NCBI GenBank assembly: GCA_021795795.1
Contig: JAJYPA010000448.1
Coordinates: 1 to 6,880 of the forward strand
Direction of reading: 5' to 3'
DNA: 6,880 nt
Source: Pseudomonadota bacterium
Lineage (GTDB): Bacteria > Pseudomonadota > Gammaproteobacteria > Halothiobacillales > Halothiobacillaceae
The notes beneath the pieces are model-generated. The model was not told the origin of the DNA. It saw nothing but the letters and a program-made list of their open reading frames with translations, and made no database searches. The position numbers were made by a program, and so were the translations under genes. Shown one piece after another: positions 5,536-6,880 of the stretch. Numbering within the stretch: the first letter of the stretch is position 1; the number at the start of each line of letters is the position of its first letter.

Positions 5536-5879
5536 AAACCTACGATTTGCACGAAGCCGCCACGATCCTGCACCTGCACCCGGATACTTTGCAACGCCGG
5601 GCCAAAGCGAGAGAGATACCTGGAGCGAAACCGGGCAAGGAATGGGTGTTTCGGGAAGAAGCCCTTGCGGCGTATCTCATCCAGTTGGAAACTCAACCCC
5701 GGCAGGCAGCCAAAAAGGAGACAACATCATGCTCTACAAACGTGGTAAAACTTACTGGCTCGACTTCGTTGACGCCAGCGGCAGACGTATTAGACGGTCT
5801 GCTGGCACAACGGACAAAGCGGCAGCGCAAGAGTTGCATGACCAGCTCAAAGCACAAGGTTGGAGACAGGCACGTCTGA
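5532..5879 (+). CDS. Excisionase-like helix-turn-helix protein
   Basis: A 115-residue protein starting at ATG 5532 with AGGAGG (5522-5527) upstream and an ATGA overlap with the ATPase gene. Residues 3-50 form a MerR/excisionase-type winged helix-turn-helix: YDLHEAATILHLHPDTLQRR (4-23), then the wing IPGAKPGKEWVF (29-40) and REEALAAYL (41-49). This is the family that bends attachment-site DNA and sets the direction of site-specific recombination, or acts as a repressor. Residues from about 66 on are encoded by DNA that also encodes the start of the integrase. That tail is rich in Ser, Thr and Lys with no fold signal, so it may be little constrained. The position next to the integrase strongly supports a recombination-directionality role. 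Confidence 0.75.
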   Translation: MKTYDLHEAATILHLHPDTLQRRAKAREIPGAKPGKEWVFREEALAAYLIQLETQPRQAAKKETTSCSTNVVKLTGSTSLTPAADVLDGLLAQRTKRQRKSCMTSSKHKVGDRHV

Positions 5880-6754
5880 ACGAAGCCCCCGCGAAAACGT
5901 GGGACGAAGCGTGCTTGCGCTGGATAGACGAAAAATCTCACAAGGCTACGCTGCACGATGACATGCAGCGTATGGAGTGGTTTCAGACCTACCTGCGTGG
6001 GGTGTCGCTCCCGGATATCACCGGCGAGCGGCTGCGCGACATATTGGACACGAAACGCCGGGAAACCAGCACAGCCACGGCTAACCGATACCTTGCACTG
6101 GTTCGGGCGATCCTGAAACGGGCCAAGCGGTGGGGATGGCTGTCAGACATGCCGGATTTCGAGCCATACAAAGAGCAGCATGGTCGTCTGCGCTGGCTTA
6201 CCCAAGAAGAAGCGGCCCGGTTGCTGACCGAATTGCCTATGCACCTGGCAGATATGGTTGAGTTTAGCTTGCTTACCGGGCTGCGGCAGTCTAATGTCAG
6301 CGGCCTGGAGTGGTCGCAGGTGGACATGCAGCGTCGGTGCTGCTGGATACATCCCGATCAGGCCAAGGCAAGGAAGCCCATAGCGGTGAGTTTGTCCGAC
6401 CAGGCTTTAGGAATTTTGCGTCGGCAGTTGGGCAACCATCAGACCCGCGTGTTTACCTACAAGGGGAGGGCGGTCACCCAGGTCAACACCAAGGCGTTTC
6501 ACAAAGCGATGAAACGGGCAGGGATCGAGGACTTCACCTGGCACGGACTGCGGCACACCTGGGCAAGCTGGCATGTGCAGGCCGGTACACCGCTGCTGGC
6601 GTTACAGCAGATGGGGGGATGGGCGAGTCTGGACATGGTGCAGCGGTACGCCCATTTGGGCGCAGAGCATCTTGCACAGTATGCCGGGAATATCGGGGTG
6701 AATGGTACAAAAAAGGCACAGTCCCCGCTAAGAGCTGTGCCTGTTACTACCTAA
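5729..6754 (+). CDS. Tyrosine recombinase (phage-type integrase)
   Basis: A 341-residue protein. The ATG at 5729 has AAAGGAG at 5714-5720; the frame is open further upstream but that part is the shadow of the two preceding genes. Residues 1-50 (MLYKRGKTYWLDFVDASGRR) are an arm-binding-like strand region, 55-145 the SAM-like core-binding domain and 155-320 the catalytic domain. All catalytic residues are present: R186 in TGLRQSN, a lysine at 213 or 216, H272 and R275 in WHGLRHTW, W298 in GGWAS and Y307 in MVQRYAHL. The enzyme cuts and rejoins attachment-site DNA through a 3'-phosphotyrosine intermediate. The gene ends 13 bases from the tRNA-Lys 3' end, the likely attachment site. Its first 151 bases overlap the excisionase-like gene, and its last codons contain the tRNA terminator. 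Confidence 0.93.
   Translation: MLYKRGKTYWLDFVDASGRRIRRSAGTTDKAAAQELHDQLKAQGWRQARLNEAPAKTWDEACLRWIDEKSHKATLHDDMQRMEWFQTYLRGVSLPDITGERLRDILDTKRRETSTATANRYLALVRAILKRAKRWGWLSDMPDFEPYKEQHGRLRWLTQEEAARLLTELPMHLADMVEFSLLTGLRQSNVSGLEWSQVDMQRRCCWIHPDQAKARKPIAVSLSDQALGILRRQLGNHQTRVFTYKGRAVTQVNTKAFHKAMKRAGIEDFTWHGLRHTWASWHVQAGTPLLALQQMGGWASLDMVQRYAHLGAEHLAQYAGNIGVNGTKKAQSPLRAVPVTT
6709..6741 (-). terminator. Intrinsic terminator of tRNA-Lys, inside the integrase 3' end
   Basis: Read on the minus strand, a seven-pair stem GGCACAG / CTGTGCC (6741-6735 and 6721-6715) with a 13-base loop is followed at once by six T residues (complement of 6709-6714). It lies 27 bases past the tRNA 3' end in the direction of tRNA transcription. 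In the plus direction it lacks a U-tract, so it should not terminate the integrase mRNA. Confidence 0.75.
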
Positions 6755-6767
6755 CATATTGAAAATT

Positions 6768-6843
<76 letters not shown>

Positions 6844-6854
6844 GAAGGACCCGT

Positions 6855-6860
6855 ATTATA
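6855..6860 (-). promoter_or_regulatory. -10 box of the tRNA-Lys promoter
   Basis: The complement of 6855-6860 is a perfect TATAAT, 11 bases before the mature tRNA 5' end, followed by the GC-rich stretch ACGGGTCC, a discriminator typical of stable-RNA promoters under stringent control. With a 17-base spacer the -35 box would start at 6878 and be cut by the window edge. Confidence 0.75.
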
Positions 6861-6880
6861 GGAATTTTTGCCGAGAAGGC

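Noticed and set aside
5441..5728. N-terminal extension of the integrase by about 96 residues
   Set aside because: The extension is the out-of-frame reading of the ATPase end and the helix-turn-helix gene; a strong ribosome site marks the start at 5729.

Overview
This window is the right-hand end of a tRNA-anchored integrated element in a GC-rich proteobacterial chromosome. At the far right a complete tRNA-Lys gene (anticodon CTT) lies on the minus strand with encoded CCA. A tyrosine recombinase ends 13 bases from the tRNA 3' end, which is the classic layout of a genomic island whose attachment site is a tRNA 3' end. The island therefore extends leftwards, past the left edge of the window. Base composition, gene style and resemblance of the AbiE-like pair and small hypotheticals to proteins I recall from Acidithiobacillus and related sulfur-oxidising proteobacteria suggest that kind of host. 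That is recollection only, not a database result.

Layout. Positions 1-1244 (+) hold the C-terminal part of an SF2 (DEAD/DEAH-type) helicase with motifs V and VI, a long uncharacterised region and a Sel1-like tail; its start is outside the window. At 1245 the base composition becomes abruptly AT-rich. Positions 1311-2180 (+) encode a PIN-domain nuclease-like protein with one membrane segment. Its stop overlaps, as ATGA, the start of 2177-3001 (+), a fusion of a phage-type macro-like domain with a cpYpsA/DUF2493 SLOG domain. Two small genes follow: a zinc-ribbon-like protein (3044-3292) and a two-helix membrane protein (3298-3519). A plus-strand gene fragment (3563-3874) then runs into a minus-strand AT-rich cassette encoding a three-helix membrane protein (3824-4168).

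The same cassette cuts off the 3' end of a minus-strand AbiEii-type nucleotidyltransferase toxin gene (remnant 4161-4343). The small partner gene upstream of it (4340-4624), which I take as the antitoxin-side gene, looks intact. Divergent from this pair is a tightly packed module: a MoxR-like AAA+ ATPase (4696-5535), an excisionase-like helix-turn-helix protein (5532-5879) and the integrase (5729-6754). These are joined by an ATGA overlap and a 151-base overlap.

How it fits together. The right third (AAA+, Xis-like, Int, tRNA att) is the mobility module. The left two thirds are a cargo of conflict-type genes (helicase, PIN-TM, macro-SLOG, AbiE-like pair) with clear signs of mosaic turnover. 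The most interesting candidate for an undescribed system is the ATGA-coupled pair of a membrane-anchored PIN nuclease and a macro-SLOG protein. Both halves of the second protein belong to fold families that handle nucleotide-derived ligands, so a sensor/effector pair is a reasonable but untested inference. A second notable point is an intrinsic terminator for the tRNA transcript embedded in the last codons of the integrase gene.
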